Shown here piece after piece: positions 45,497-53,831 of a stretch of 64,000 nt of DNA (position 1 is the first letter of the stretch; each line of letters begins with the position of its first letter). Source of the DNA: Psychromicrobium lacuslunae (GTDB lineage: Bacteria; Actinomycetota; Actinomycetes; Actinomycetales; Micrococcaceae); assembly GCF_000950575.1 (NCBI RefSeq), contig NZ_CP011005.1, positions 434,001 through 498,000 on the forward strand, written 5' to 3'. The position numbers were made by a program, and so were the translations under genes. The notes beneath the pieces were generated by a model, which worked only from the letters and a program-made list of their open reading frames with translations, made no database searches and was not told where the DNA came from.

Positions 45497-47398
45497 ATGT
45501 CAACAACAGCGATTAACCCACAAACATCGAAACCATTAGATGTTCAGCCGCAGCCAGCCGCTGCTGAGGCCGTCCTGAAACGCGGCAGGAGCGCTGCCAA
45601 ACGACCGCTTTGGGTCCGCCCCTCAGCAGCTGGGCTATTCCTGGCGACTGCGCTGCTGTACCTGTGGAATTTGACCAGTTCCGGCTACGGGAACAGTTTC
45701 TATGCGGCCGCCGTGCAGGCGGGCACTAAAAGTTGGACGGCGTTGCTGTTTGGCTCGCTGGACGCCGGTAACGCCATTACGGTGGATAAGCCACCCGCCT
45801 CGCTCTGGTTGCCCGCTTTGCTGGGGCGAGTCTTCGGGTTCTCTTCTTTCACGGTGCTGCTACCGCAAGCCTTAATGGGGGTTGCCGCGGTAGCCCTGCT
45901 CTATGCCGCGGTTAAACGGGTGTCCGGGCCTGCAGCAGGGCTGATCGCTGGTGGGGCGCTCGCCGCGACCCCGGTGGCCGCTCTGATGTTCCGGTTCAAT
46001 AACCCCGATGCCATGCTGACGCTGTGTTTGGTCGCCGCTGGATATGCTGTGCTGCGTTCTATTGCTAAACCCCGTTGGCAGTGGATGGCATTGGCCGGTG
46101 CTTTGATTGGTCTGGCCTTCCTGACCAAGATGCTGCAGGGCTTCCTCACCGTTCCGGCCTTAGGCTTGGCATATTTATGGGCGGCTAACACCAGCCTGGG
46201 CCGACGAATCGCGCACTTGCTCGTCGCGATTGGCGGCGTCGTGGCGGTTGCCGGCAGCTACTTACTGGTCTTCCAGCTCACCCCAACTAGCGTGCGACCC
46301 TATATGGCCGGTTCCGAGAACAATAGTTTTTGGGAGCTCACGCTAGGCTACAACGGCCTCGGGCGGATCTTCGGCGGCCAGGGGAACGGCGGCGGAGGTG
46401 GTGGGATGGGTGGCCAAAACACCGGCTTTGGCGGTGCCACTGGACTGTTCAGAATGTTCAGCACAGCCTTTGGCGGCGAGATCTCCTGGTACCTGCCGGC
46501 TGCGTTGATCGCCTTGATCGCTGGTTTTTGGTTCAGCAGACGGGCTGCCCGAACCGATGCGGTACGGGCTTCACTGTTGCTGTGGGGCGGCTGGCTGCTG
46601 GTCACCGCGGCCACCTTCAGTTTTATGAGCGGCACCATTCATCCCTACTATGCGGTGGCGCTGGCCCCTGCGATTGCAGCACTACTGGGCATCGGGGCGG
46701 CCGAATTATGGCGGGGCAGGGCGATGCTTTCGGTGCGAATCGTGCTGGCACTGTTGATCGCTGCATCGGCGATCTGGTCGGTGGTGCTGCTGAGCCGGGA
46801 CGCGAACTGGTTGCCCTGGCTGAAGTATCTGATCATTTTCTTCGGTGTGCTCGCCGCCGTTGGGGTACTGCTGGGTGCGGATCGGTGGCGAATTGCCGGG
46901 CTGAAGTTCGGTGCCTCGGCCCTCATTATCGTCTCCGTTTTTGCGGTAGGGCTCGGCGGTGCCGCCTGGACTGTGGCCACAGCAGCCCAAGGGCACACCG
47001 GCTCAATCCCCACCTCAGGTCCCAGTTCTTCGGGGATGGGTGGTTTTGGTGGCGGCATGGCAACTAGCTCCTCCACTGCACTAAGCCAGTTATTGGCGAA
47101 GACCGATACTAAGTGGTCAGCTATCACCTCTGGGGCGTCCAGTGCTGCCGAGCTCGAATTGGCCTCTGGTACTTCAGTAATCGCCCTAGGCGGCTGGAAC
47201 GGCGGGGACCCTTACCCCAGCTTGGAACAATTTAAGACCATGGTGGCCAACGGTGAGGTCAGCTACTTCATTGTGGGCGGCCAGGGTGGTTTTGGTGGCG
47301 GTCCAGGCGGCGGGAACTCGGCGATTGCCAGTTGGGTGGCCGAAAACTTCAGTTCAAGCACGGTGGGAAACAGCACCGTCTATGCGCTGAGCAAGTGA
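45497..47398 (+). CDS. GT39-type (ArnT/PMT-like) membrane glycosyltransferase with Gly-rich insertion
   Basis: 633 aa, about 11-13 hydrophobic helices. The conserved extracytoplasmic loop includes GNSFYAAAVQAGTKSWTALLFGSLDAGNAITVDKPPASLWLP. It is expected to use a polyprenyl-phosphate sugar. Unusual are a Gly-rich insertion of about 30 residues (GGQGNGGGGGGMGGQNTGFG near residue 292) and a Gly/Met-rich linker near 515 (SSGMGGFGGGMATSS) before a soluble C-terminal domain with NGGDPYPSLEQFKTMVANGEVSYFI. Start 2 bases after the previous stop. Acceptor unknown. Confidence 0.9.
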   Translation: MSTTAINPQTSKPLDVQPQPAAAEAVLKRGRSAAKRPLWVRPSAAGLFLATALLYLWNLTSSGYGNSFYAAAVQAGTKSWTALLFGSLDAGNAITVDKPPASLWLPALLGRVFGFSSFTVLLPQALMGVAAVALLYAAVKRVSGPAAGLIAGGALAATPVAALMFRFNNPDAMLTLCLVAAGYAVLRSIAKPRWQWMALAGALIGLAFLTKMLQGFLTVPALGLAYLWAANTSLGRRIAHLLVAIGGVVAVAGSYLLVFQLTPTSVRPYMAGSENNSFWELTLGYNGLGRIFGGQGNGGGGGGMGGQNTGFGGATGLFRMFSTAFGGEISWYLPAALIALIAGFWFSRRAARTDAVRASLLLWGGWLLVTAATFSFMSGTIHPYYAVALAPAIAALLGIGAAELWRGRAMLSVRIVLALLIAASAIWSVVLLSRDANWLPWLKYLIIFFGVLAAVGVLLGADRWRIAGLKFGASALIIVSVFAVGLGGAAWTVATAAQGHTGSIPTSGPSSSGMGGFGGGMATSSSTALSQLLAKTDTKWSAITSGASSAAELELASGTSVIALGGWNGGDPYPSLEQFKTMVANGEVSYFIVGGQGGFGGGPGGGNSAIASWVAENFSSSTVGNSTVYALSK

Positions 47399-47411
47399 AC
47401 GGGAAAACGAT

Positions 47412-49523
47412 ATGACAGCAACAGAGACTCCGCTAAGCCTAGGCAGTTCGACGAGTCGAAGAGCCACCAGGAGTTCTGCCGAACAACAATCGCCGCCGGG
47501 CAAACCTGAGCACGGTAAGGGGGATCGCGGTAACGGCCCTCGAGCATCTGCCGCAGCCGAGAGGAACCCCCGGGAAAGCTGGCGTCAGCGCAGCGGTATC
47601 GTCGTGTTGCTGCTGGCAACCGCAGTGCTCTATCTATGGAACCTCAGTGCTTCTGGCTGGGCTAATGCTTTCTATTCGGCTGCGGCTCAGGCTGGTTCGG
47701 CGAACTTTGAAGCGTTTATTTTCGGTTCATCCGATGCCGCTAACGCCATCACCGTCGACAAGCCGCCGGCTTCGTTGTGGTTTATGGCGCTTTCGGTGAA
47801 GCTTTTCGGCCTGAATTCGTGGAGCATTCTGGTACCAGAAGTCCTCATGGGGGTGGCTTCCGTTGGTGTGCTCTATCTTGCGGTCAAGCGCGTCAGTAGC
47901 CGTGGTGCGGGGCTGCTCGCCGGAGCGGTATTGGCGCTCACCCCGGCAGCGGTGTTGATGTTCCGTTACAACAACCCGGACGCTTTGCTGGTTTTGCTGA
48001 TCACGCTGGCCGCTTACACCACGGTGCGTGCGGTGCAATCGGGCGCCTGGAAATGGGCAATCCTGACCGGTTTGCTGATCGGATTCGGTTTTTTGACCAA
48101 GCAATTGCAAGTCCTGTTGGTGGTGCCTGGCCTTGGCCTGGCTTACCTGCTCTATGCCCCGGTTTCCTGGCTGAAACGTGCTGTGCAGCTGCTCAGCATG
48201 GCTGCCGCCGCGGTGCTTGCTGCAGGCTGGTGGGTGGCTTTGGTAGAACTCACCCCGGCGAGTATGAGGCCTTATATTGGGGGCTCACAAAGCAACTCGA
48301 TTCTTGAACTGACCTTTGGCTACAACGGTTTGGGGCGGATCGACGGTAACCAGGTTGGCAGCGTCGGCGGCGGTAACGGTTGGGGGCAAACCGGGCTTGG
48401 TCGACTTTTTAGCTCCAGTTTCGGTGGCCAGATATCCTGGCTGCTTCCCGCCGCCTTGATTTTGCTGCTCAGTAGCGTGGTGATGCTGTGGCGGAGCAGA
48501 GCTGAGGGTTTGAGCGCATTGCTCGGTTCCCCGCGACCGGCTGCGGAGCGGCCCGCAGAAACTGATGTTGGAAAGTTCGGCTATCACTGGCAGCGCGAAG
48601 CCAGTGCCTCCTGGCGAGGATGGAAGGCATCATTCGTTATCTGGGGCGGCTGGTTGCTGGTCACTGGGCTGACATTCAGCCTGATGGCGGGCATCATTCA
48701 CGAATACTATTCGGTGGCGCTGGCACCCGCGATTGCTGCGCTGATCGGACTGGGTGGTGCTTTGTTCTGGCAGCGGCGGGAACAACCGCTCAGCGCAATC
48801 CTCTTGGCGACGACGTCGTTCGCCACCGGAATCTGGAGCTGGATCCTGCTCAGCCGGGTTTCTGGATTTCTGCCCTGGCTGAAGTGGCTAGTGCTGCTAC
48901 TGACTGTGCTGGCCGGAGTGGGGCTAATTCTCAATGCCTTCCTGCCCGAGCTGTGGCGTAAGGCAGTGCTTGTCACGGCGATCGTCGCCGCGCTACTCGG
49001 CCCAGCCTCCTTCAGCTTGGCCACAGTGGGCTCCGGACACAGCGGGGCCATCGTCACCGCCGGCCCCTCAGCGGGCGGCCCAGCCGGGAGTTTCGGTGGC
49101 GGTCAGCCGTTATCGAACGGGCGCAGCCCCGCTGGCGGCGGTGGCGCTGGTATGGGCGGTATGGGTGGGCTGCTCAACTCCAGCACGCCGAGCACCGAGC
49201 TGCTGGCCCTGCTGAAGGCCGACGCTTCAAGCTATACCTGGGCGGCCGCCGTGGTTGGCTCGAACAATGCTGCTGGCTACCAACTCGCCAGCGAGTTACC
49301 GGTGATGGCAGTGGGCGGTTTCAATGGCACCGACCCGGCACCAACTCTTGAGCAGTTCAAGCTCTTGGTCGCGGCCGGGGAGATTCACTATTTCATTGGC
49401 GGCAGCATTGCCGGTGCTAGTTCTTCCGGGAGCAACGACGCCAGCGAAATCAATAACTGGGTGGCGCAGAATTATCAGGCGACCACAGTGGGTAGCGTCA
49501 CGCTCTACGACCTCAGTCGCTAA
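47412..49523 (+). CDS. Second GT39-type membrane glycosyltransferase, paralogue of the previous one
   Basis: 703 aa. It shares the loop SANFEAFIFGSSDAANAITVDKPPASLWFM, the FNGTDPAPTLEQFKLLVAAGEIHYFIGG C-terminal domain and Gly/Met-rich linkers (near GGGAGMGGMGGLL) with the 633-aa protein, so the pair arose by duplication. Differences include a polar, charged N-terminus of about 60 residues and a longer loop (GFRWERRE-like charged segment is not present; WRSRAEGLSALLGSPRPA is). Start 13 bases after the first enzyme. The pair may use different acceptors or donors. Confidence 0.9.
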   Translation: MTATETPLSLGSSTSRRATRSSAEQQSPPGKPEHGKGDRGNGPRASAAAERNPRESWRQRSGIVVLLLATAVLYLWNLSASGWANAFYSAAAQAGSANFEAFIFGSSDAANAITVDKPPASLWFMALSVKLFGLNSWSILVPEVLMGVASVGVLYLAVKRVSSRGAGLLAGAVLALTPAAVLMFRYNNPDALLVLLITLAAYTTVRAVQSGAWKWAILTGLLIGFGFLTKQLQVLLVVPGLGLAYLLYAPVSWLKRAVQLLSMAAAAVLAAGWWVALVELTPASMRPYIGGSQSNSILELTFGYNGLGRIDGNQVGSVGGGNGWGQTGLGRLFSSSFGGQISWLLPAALILLLSSVVMLWRSRAEGLSALLGSPRPAAERPAETDVGKFGYHWQREASASWRGWKASFVIWGGWLLVTGLTFSLMAGIIHEYYSVALAPAIAALIGLGGALFWQRREQPLSAILLATTSFATGIWSWILLSRVSGFLPWLKWLVLLLTVLAGVGLILNAFLPELWRKAVLVTAIVAALLGPASFSLATVGSGHSGAIVTAGPSAGGPAGSFGGGQPLSNGRSPAGGGGAGMGGMGGLLNSSTPSTELLALLKADASSYTWAAAVVGSNNAAGYQLASELPVMAVGGFNGTDPAPTLEQFKLLVAAGEIHYFIGGSIAGASSSGSNDASEINNWVAQNYQATTVGSVTLYDLSR

Positions 49524-49529
49524 CCCCCA

Positions 49530-49588
49530 CCGAGTTCGGAGATCTGCACGTTCTCAGATCGCTATACCGTGCAGATCTCCGAAGTCGG
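49530..49588. terminator. 21-bp near-perfect inverted repeat after the glycosyltransferase operon
   Basis: A stem of 21 bp with one mismatch (left arm 49530-49550, right arm 49568-49588, 17-base loop) follows the GT39 stop by 6 bases. No T-run follows. A strong stem-loop transcription end or a palindromic repeat. Confidence 0.6.
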
Positions 49589-49617
49589 CGAGGAGAAGGG
49601 GTCGGATGGAACGGGGA

Positions 49618-49630
49618 TAGGCTTGAGCTT
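49618..49630 (+). promoter_or_regulatory. -10 box of a leaderless promoter
   Basis: TAGGCT at 49618-49623, 7 nt before the ATG at 49631. Confidence 0.5.
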
Positions 49631-50110
49631 ATGGATGAATTGTTCTCAGACCGCGCGCCGCAGCAAAGCAGCTCGCCGCCGAATCTGGGCGCGAGGGAAG
49701 CCGAGGTGAGGGTTCCAGCGGATCAGGAACAGGCTTTTGAAGGCTTTACCGAGCTGATTCATCTCTGGTGGCCGCTGGCCGAGTACAGCGCGTTCGGAGC
49801 GGAATCGCATCTCGGTTTTGAAGGACAATCGTTGGTCGAGGAGGCGCTTGACGGCAGGCAATACCTGTGGGCAACGGTGCGGGACTGGCAACCAGCCGCA
49901 GCTCTTCGCCTAGAGTTTTACCTGGGCGACGACCCAGCAACCCCAACCCGACTTTCGGTGAGTTTCGAAGCCGCCGAAAAGGGCACCTTGGTCCGGCTGA
50001 TTCATGACGGTTGGGCGACTGGTGCCCGCGGCGCGGCGCAATACCAAAAGTATTCAGAATGGCCGCTCATCCTTGGCCGCTATGCGCGATTCATGGGCGG
50101 GGTGGGCTGA
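49631..50110 (+). CDS. SRPBCC/AHSA1-like protein
   Basis: 159 aa. The Aha1-like SRPBCC fold is indicated by AEVRVPADQEQAFEGFTELIHLWWPL, the LGFEGQSLVEEALDGRQYLWATVRDWQPAAALRLEFY strands and the VRLIHDGWA...YSEWPLILGRYARFM C-terminal helix. No substrate can be named. Probably leaderless. From the strand and distance it is monocistronic. Confidence 0.75.
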   Translation: MDELFSDRAPQQSSSPPNLGAREAEVRVPADQEQAFEGFTELIHLWWPLAEYSAFGAESHLGFEGQSLVEEALDGRQYLWATVRDWQPAAALRLEFYLGDDPATPTRLSVSFEAAEKGTLVRLIHDGWATGARGAAQYQKYSEWPLILGRYARFMGGVG

Positions 50111-50245
50111 AGCAGAGCGGAAGCTTTACTTTTCGGCGAGGCGCTGCCAGATGTGCAGTACTGCTGAGTCGACTAGAATATAGCTCTAAACAATGATCAA
50201 TAGGGGAGAGCGGTGCTTGGAGCTGCTCACGGGTGAGGAGTACTA

Positions 50246-51808
50246 ATGGCTGAATACGGTAGCAACGACCGGAGCCGTGGATCTCGTGAGGGCGGTTCCC
50301 GTGGACGGCACGGAGATGGCAGTCCTGCCCGATCAAGCAATGCTGCGCCCCGCAAAGATTCCCGTTCCGATGCGCCGCGACGTGCCCCCCGCGATGGTGA
50401 GTACCGTGGCGGTGCTAGATCCGAACGCTCCGGCAGCGAGCGGAACCGGGATGGCTGGTCGAGAAGCGAACAACCGCGCGAAGGTCAAGCCCGAGGTGGC
50501 CAAGCCCGTGATGGTCAAGCCCGAGGCAGCCAATCTCGTGATGGCCAGCGCCGCGATCAGTATTCCAAAGACGGGCAATCCACTAACCGACGCTACGGTA
50601 ATGATTCATCGCGATTTGAAGGGGGCGACCGATCTGATCGACCAAGTTCAGATCGACGTTCAGATCGACGCTCGGACGCTTCGCGCCAGGACCGATCCTC
50701 CGGCCAGCGGTGGGAGTCTCGGGGCGGAAGATCGAGCGAGAGCGACCGCGCTGAACGGCCCGACGGTGATCGTTTTGCTCGCAACGCCCGCTCGGATCGA
50801 CCTTTCAATGGCGAACGCCGGGCCCCGTGGAAAGACCGTCAAGACCGTCAAGACCGGCCTGATCGTCAAGACCACTCACATCGTGGCGACCGTGGCGACA
50901 AAACCGGCCGGGGCAGTGAACGGCGGTTCAATAAGGACCGCGACAAGGACCGCGATGCGAATGGCTACCGGCGGTTCGCCTCGGCCAATGATCGCGGATC
51001 GGAGCACAATCCTCGCGCAGAGCAAAGGGACCGGTCCGAGGCCCCAGCGAAGGTGCACAATCCGCGTGACTTGCGCAGCGCCAATCGTCCCGAGCGGGAG
51101 CGCTCGCCAGATATCGAAGAGGGCGTTACCGGTGCGGAGCTAGACAAGGTCACCAGGGCGCAGCTGCGCACCTTGGAAACTCGCAATGGTGAGTGGGTGG
51201 CCAAGCATCTGGTGATGGCAGGCCGACTGATTGACGACGATCCAGAGCTCGCTTTCCAGCACGCGCTCGCCGCCAGCCGACGTGGCGGCAGGTTGGCCGC
51301 GGTCCGCGAGGCCGTCGGACTGACCGCTTACGCTGCGGGTCACTACGGTGAGGCGCTACGAGAATTCCGCACCTTCCGGCGGATCTCCGGCTCCAATGTG
51401 CATCTGCCGCTGATGGCGGATAGCGAACGTGGCCTGGGGCGTCCGGATCGGGCACTTGATATTGCCCGTGGCGAGGAGGTCGCCGAGCTGGATGTGGCCG
51501 GTCAAGTGGAACTTGCCATGGTGGTCTCCGGGGCCCGGGCCGATTTAGGTCAGCAGGACGCCGCTTTGGCTGCCTTGGAGATCCCTCAACTGGATAAGAA
51601 CCGAGCGTTCTCCTACTCGCCGCGACTCTTCCGTGCTTATGCGGATGCCCTTGAAGCCGTCGGGCGTGCCGAGGAAGCCAGTTCTTGGCGGCGTCAGGCA
51701 GCACTTGCCGATCATGCCTTGAGCGGTGATGAGGAGCCCGAGATCATTGATCTCGATGAGGATGGAGACGGAGACGGAGAAACCGACTCGGCGGCACCTG
51801 AACAGTGA
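50246..51808 (+). CDS. TPR protein with a long Arg/Ser/Gly/Asp-rich disordered N-terminus
   Basis: 520 aa. Residues 1-280 are strongly charged, with short repeats such as EGQARGGQARDGQARG and DRQDRQDRPDRQD, at a DNA level made of 9-15-bp tandem repeats. The C-terminal 230 residues are helical repeats (ELAFQHALAASRRGGRLAAVREAVGLTAYAAGHYGEALREFRTFR), ending in an acidic tail. By position (before a HAD hydrolase, small protein, tlyA, nadK) it is the counterpart of M. tuberculosis Rv1691, itself of unknown function. The N-terminus looks like an RNA- or ribosome-binding type. GGTGAGGAG precedes the ATG. Its stop overlaps the HAD start by 4 bases (GTGA). Confidence 0.85.
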   Translation: MAEYGSNDRSRGSREGGSRGRHGDGSPARSSNAAPRKDSRSDAPRRAPRDGEYRGGARSERSGSERNRDGWSRSEQPREGQARGGQARDGQARGSQSRDGQRRDQYSKDGQSTNRRYGNDSSRFEGGDRSDRPSSDRRSDRRSDASRQDRSSGQRWESRGGRSSESDRAERPDGDRFARNARSDRPFNGERRAPWKDRQDRQDRPDRQDHSHRGDRGDKTGRGSERRFNKDRDKDRDANGYRRFASANDRGSEHNPRAEQRDRSEAPAKVHNPRDLRSANRPERERSPDIEEGVTGAELDKVTRAQLRTLETRNGEWVAKHLVMAGRLIDDDPELAFQHALAASRRGGRLAAVREAVGLTAYAAGHYGEALREFRTFRRISGSNVHLPLMADSERGLGRPDRALDIARGEEVAELDVAGQVELAMVVSGARADLGQQDAALAALEIPQLDKNRAFSYSPRLFRAYADALEAVGRAEEASSWRRQAALADHALSGDEEPEIIDLDEDGDGDGETDSAAPEQ

Positions 51809-52791
51809 CCCAGAGCCTGATTAGCGGCTTTGACGCGCTGCTCAGCGATCTGGACGGCGTGATTTACGCCGGGCCGGAGGCGATTCCGGGTGCAGTTGAG
51901 ACCCTGCAACGGCTGCGACAAGATGGGCTAGCGCTCGGGTACATCACCAATAACGCTTCCCGGACAGCTGAGCAGGTGGCCGAGCATCTGCGGCAACTAG
52001 GTGCGCCAGCCAACGCTGCAGAGGTGTTCGGCTCGGCCCAGGCCGGTGCTGCGCTGCTTGCCGAAAAAGTGCCCCGCGGCGCTAAAGTTCTAGTCACCGG
52101 GAGCCAAGCTCTGGCGGCTGAAGTGGAAAGCCACGGGCTGCAACTGGTTGGTAGCGCCGAGGAACAGCCGGATGCGGTGATTCAAGGTTTTGACCCCAAT
52201 CTGGGCTGGGCCGACTTGGCCGAGGCAGCCTACGCCATTAACGCCGGTGCGCTCTGGGTGGCCACCAACACTGATCTCACCATCCCACAGTCCCGCGGCG
52301 TTGCCCCCGGCAATGGTTCTCTGGTCGACGCGGTGAGCAACGCCACCGGCACCCGGCCGTCGGTGGCAGGCAAGCCGCAGCCCACCATGTTCCGGCTGGC
52401 TGCGGAGCGGCTCGGTGCACAACGGCCCTTGGTGGTGGGGGATCGCTTAGACACCGATATTCTGGGCGGCAACCGGGCACAGATGGCAACCGCGCTGGTG
52501 CTGACCGGCATCGATTCTGCCTGGCATGCCTTGACCGCGGTGAGCGCTGAGCGGCCTAATTTCCTGCTTGGCGAACTGGCTGAACTAGGCCGGGTTTATC
52601 CCTTGGTTGATCGGGACGGAACTGGCTGGCGCTGCCGCGCTGCGGAGGCGAGCGTCGCTGACGATAGAATCACCATCTCCGCGCCGGAAGGTGATCTGGA
52701 CGGTTGGCGAGCGGCTTGCGCTGCTTGGTGGTTCGAGCATCCCGAGACCGAGCAAACCACCGCGCCAAGGCTAAACTGGCAGCATGGCTGA
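51805..52791 (+). CDS. HAD-IIA family phosphatase
   Basis: 328 aa. The catalytic loop SDLDGVIYAGPEAIPGA is at about 14-30, the sensor TNNASRTAEQVAEHL near 50, and the closing motif VGDRLDTDILGGNRAQM. Counterpart of Rv1692, described as a glycerol-3-phosphate/phosphoglycolate-type phosphatase in mycobacteria; substrate here is inferred. GTG start overlaps the TPR gene stop by 4 bases. It overlaps the next small gene by 8 bases. Confidence 0.9.
   Translation: MTQSLISGFDALLSDLDGVIYAGPEAIPGAVETLQRLRQDGLALGYITNNASRTAEQVAEHLRQLGAPANAAEVFGSAQAGAALLAEKVPRGAKVLVTGSQALAAEVESHGLQLVGSAEEQPDAVIQGFDPNLGWADLAEAAYAINAGALWVATNTDLTIPQSRGVAPGNGSLVDAVSNATGTRPSVAGKPQPTMFRLAAERLGAQRPLVVGDRLDTDILGGNRAQMATALVLTGIDSAWHALTAVSAERPNFLLGELAELGRVYPLVDRDGTGWRCRAAEASVADDRITISAPEGDLDGWRAACAAWWFEHPETEQTTAPRLNWQHG
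52772..52783 (+). promoter_or_regulatory. -10 box of a leaderless promoter inside the HAD gene
   Basis: TAAACT at 52772-52777 is 6 nt before the ATG at 52784. It could start tlyA transcription independently. Confidence 0.5.
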
Positions 52792-53020
52792 TACCGAAGA
52801 ATTCAAGGCACCGAGTGGCCAGAGTTCCTTGCTCAATTCAGAACCGGCGAATTGGCCTGAGGCGGTCACCGCGACCGGGGACTCAGCAGTGGATCAGGTG
52901 CTCGGCGGTCTTGACGAATTGCCTGAAACGCCAATTGACGAGCATCCCGCCAGCTATCAGCGGTTGCACGATGAATTGCTTGCCGAACTCGAGTCCGGCC
53001 CGGGTAATGCCACGACTTGA
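52784..53020 (+). CDS. Small acidic protein, Rv1693-like position
   Basis: 78 aa, acidic, no membrane segment. A helical C-terminus (PASYQRLHDELLAELESGP) follows a Ser-rich start. Its placement between the HAD phosphatase and tlyA, as in other actinobacteria, supports that it is real. No function is known. It overlaps the HAD gene by 8 and tlyA by 14 bases and probably begins as a leaderless message. Confidence 0.8.
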   Translation: MADTEEFKAPSGQSSLLNSEPANWPEAVTATGDSAVDQVLGGLDELPETPIDEHPASYQRLHDELLAELESGPGNATT

Positions 53021-53831
53021 TCAGGAGCTAGTCAGCCGCGGCTTGGCCCGGTCCCGGACCCAAGCCGCCAAGTTGATCGCCGAGGGTGCTGTACAAATCG
53101 GCGCCGTGAAAGCCAGCAAAGCATCCCAGCAGATCGCGGCAGAGCAGCACGTTGAAGTCACTGCGAGCCTATCGAATCGGTACGTCTCTAGGGCAGCCTA
53201 CAAACTGCTTGGGGCACTGAGCTGCTTCCCCGAGGTGACAGTGCCGGGCAAAACTTGTCTCGACGCCGGTGCATCTACCGGCGGCTTCACCCAGGTACTT
53301 TTAGAGGCAGGAGCTGCCAGCGTCTTCGCGGTTGACGTGGGACATCAGCAACTGGTCCCGGAACTTCGGGATGATCCTCGGGTGAAGGTTTTCGAGGGCC
53401 TCAATGTGCGGGATCTTCAGGTATCCCAGCTCGGCAGCCAAGCTGAGCTGACGGTAGCCGATCTGTCATTCATCTCACTGAAACTGGTGATTGATGCCTT
53501 GGCAGCAGCAACCGCTCCGGGCGGTGATTTGTTGCTGATGGTCAAGCCACAGTTCGAAGTCGGCAAAGAACGGTTGGCTAAGACCGGGGTGGTTTCCGCG
53601 GCGGCGGAGCGTCGTCGAGCGGTTAGCGGGGTGGCCGAGTCGGCGGTTGCCGCTGGGCTCGCGCTGCGTGGCTTGGCAACTAGTCCGCTTCCCGGCCAGG
53701 ATGGGAACGTTGAGTACTTTCTTTGGCTGAGCCGAATAATGCCGCAGCAGTCTAAGCTCGGAGTGCAGCAGTTCTTAGCGCAACATTGGCCTGCTGAAGG
53801 ATCGCCGAAGCAAGCGGAAGGAACGGAATGA
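53007..53831 (+). CDS. tlyA: rRNA 2'-O-methyltransferase TlyA
   Basis: 274 aa. An S4 RNA-binding domain (1-60, PRLDQELVSRGLARSRTQAAKLI) is followed by an FtsJ-like SAM-binding domain with CLDAGASTGGFTQVLL at 84-99. Known homologues methylate 16S C1409 and 23S C1920, making ribosomes sensitive to capreomycin. The ATG at 53007 is preferred because the upstream reading is inside the previous gene. Overlaps nadK by 4 bases. Confidence 0.93.
   Translation: MPRLDQELVSRGLARSRTQAAKLIAEGAVQIGAVKASKASQQIAAEQHVEVTASLSNRYVSRAAYKLLGALSCFPEVTVPGKTCLDAGASTGGFTQVLLEAGAASVFAVDVGHQQLVPELRDDPRVKVFEGLNVRDLQVSQLGSQAELTVADLSFISLKLVIDALAAATAPGGDLLLMVKPQFEVGKERLAKTGVVSAAAERRRAVSGVAESAVAAGLALRGLATSPLPGQDGNVEYFLWLSRIMPQQSKLGVQQFLAQHWPAEGSPKQAEGTE

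Noticed and set aside
46330-47067. 245-aa plus-strand frame within the first GT39 gene
   Set aside because: Shadow frame; the GT39 frame has conserved membrane helices and family motifs.
50277-51143. 288-aa plus-strand frame, Thr/Val/Pro-rich, inside the TPR gene
   Set aside because: It lies in the second frame of the repeat-rich Arg/Ser part; composition is that of a shadow frame and the TPR frame continues into a conserved domain.
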